Below, one piece after another: positions 5,726 through 5,770 of a stretch of 5,770 nucleotides of DNA. The DNA lies in the NCBI GenBank assembly GCA_002304935.1, contig DBPS01000012.1:1-5770 (forward strand), in the 5' to 3' direction. Numbering within the stretch: position 1 is the stretch's first letter; each line of letters starts with the position of its first letter. Below the pieces are notes generated by a model, which saw only the letters and a list, made by a program, of their open reading frames with translations, had not been told where the DNA came from and ran no database searches. A program made the position numbers and the translations under genes. This DNA comes from Candidatus Humimicrobium oleiphilum (GTDB lineage Bacteria > Actinomycetota > Humimicrobiia > Humimicrobiales > Humimicrobiaceae).

Positions 5726-5770
5726 ATTATTTAGTTCCCCATGTTGCTTTTTGGCAGATCAAAATGCCTG

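Overview
This is an AT-rich window (GC in the thirties of percent by eye, not calculated) with heavy use of ATA (Ile) and AGA (Arg) codons and good GGAGG-type ribosome binding sites. It looks like a low-GC, probably anaerobic bacterium. The phylum cannot be fixed from sequence alone: a clostridial or halanaerobial relative, or an AT-rich candidate phylum, would all fit, and an archaeon is not strictly excluded.

Positions 1-4641 hold five plus-strand genes that read as one operon entered from the left. In order they are a free-standing lipoyl carrier domain (78 aa), E1-beta (322 aa) and E1-alpha (328 aa) of a thiamine-diphosphate-dependent 2-oxoacid (or acetoin-type) dehydrogenase, an E2 acyltransferase made of the catalytic core only (237 aa), and an FGGY-family carbohydrate kinase (514 aa). 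Gaps are 86, 13, 28 and 40 bases, with no terminator visible between genes. The true starts of E1-beta and E1-alpha are probably the ATGs a few codons inside the longest open frames, because the Shine-Dalgarno sequences touch the earlier TTG and GTG codons.

The most unusual point is that E2 is split. The swinging lipoyl arm is its own small protein at the front of the operon, while the E2 gene lacks both a lipoyl domain and a peripheral-subunit-binding domain. The E1 proteins would transfer the acyl (or hydroxyalkyl-derived) group onto the separate lipoyl protein, and the E2 core would pass it to CoA. No dihydrolipoamide dehydrogenase (E3) is present; it may lie upstream of base 1 or elsewhere. 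The kinase keeps the FGGY phosphoryl-transfer motifs but has lost the usual sugar-site residues of xylulokinase. Its substrate is therefore open, and its place in this operon suggests a sugar- or ketose-linked pathway that feeds the dehydrogenase.

Positions 4642-4888 are a convergent intergenic region with a strong stem-loop followed by a T run, the likely operon terminator. Positions 4889-5725 on the minus strand hold an unrelated gene: an ATP-cone domain fused to a PD-(D/E)XK (Mrr-like) nuclease domain with a C-terminal helix-hairpin-helix-like segment. No tRNA, rRNA, CRISPR array, insertion sequence or riboswitch was recognised.
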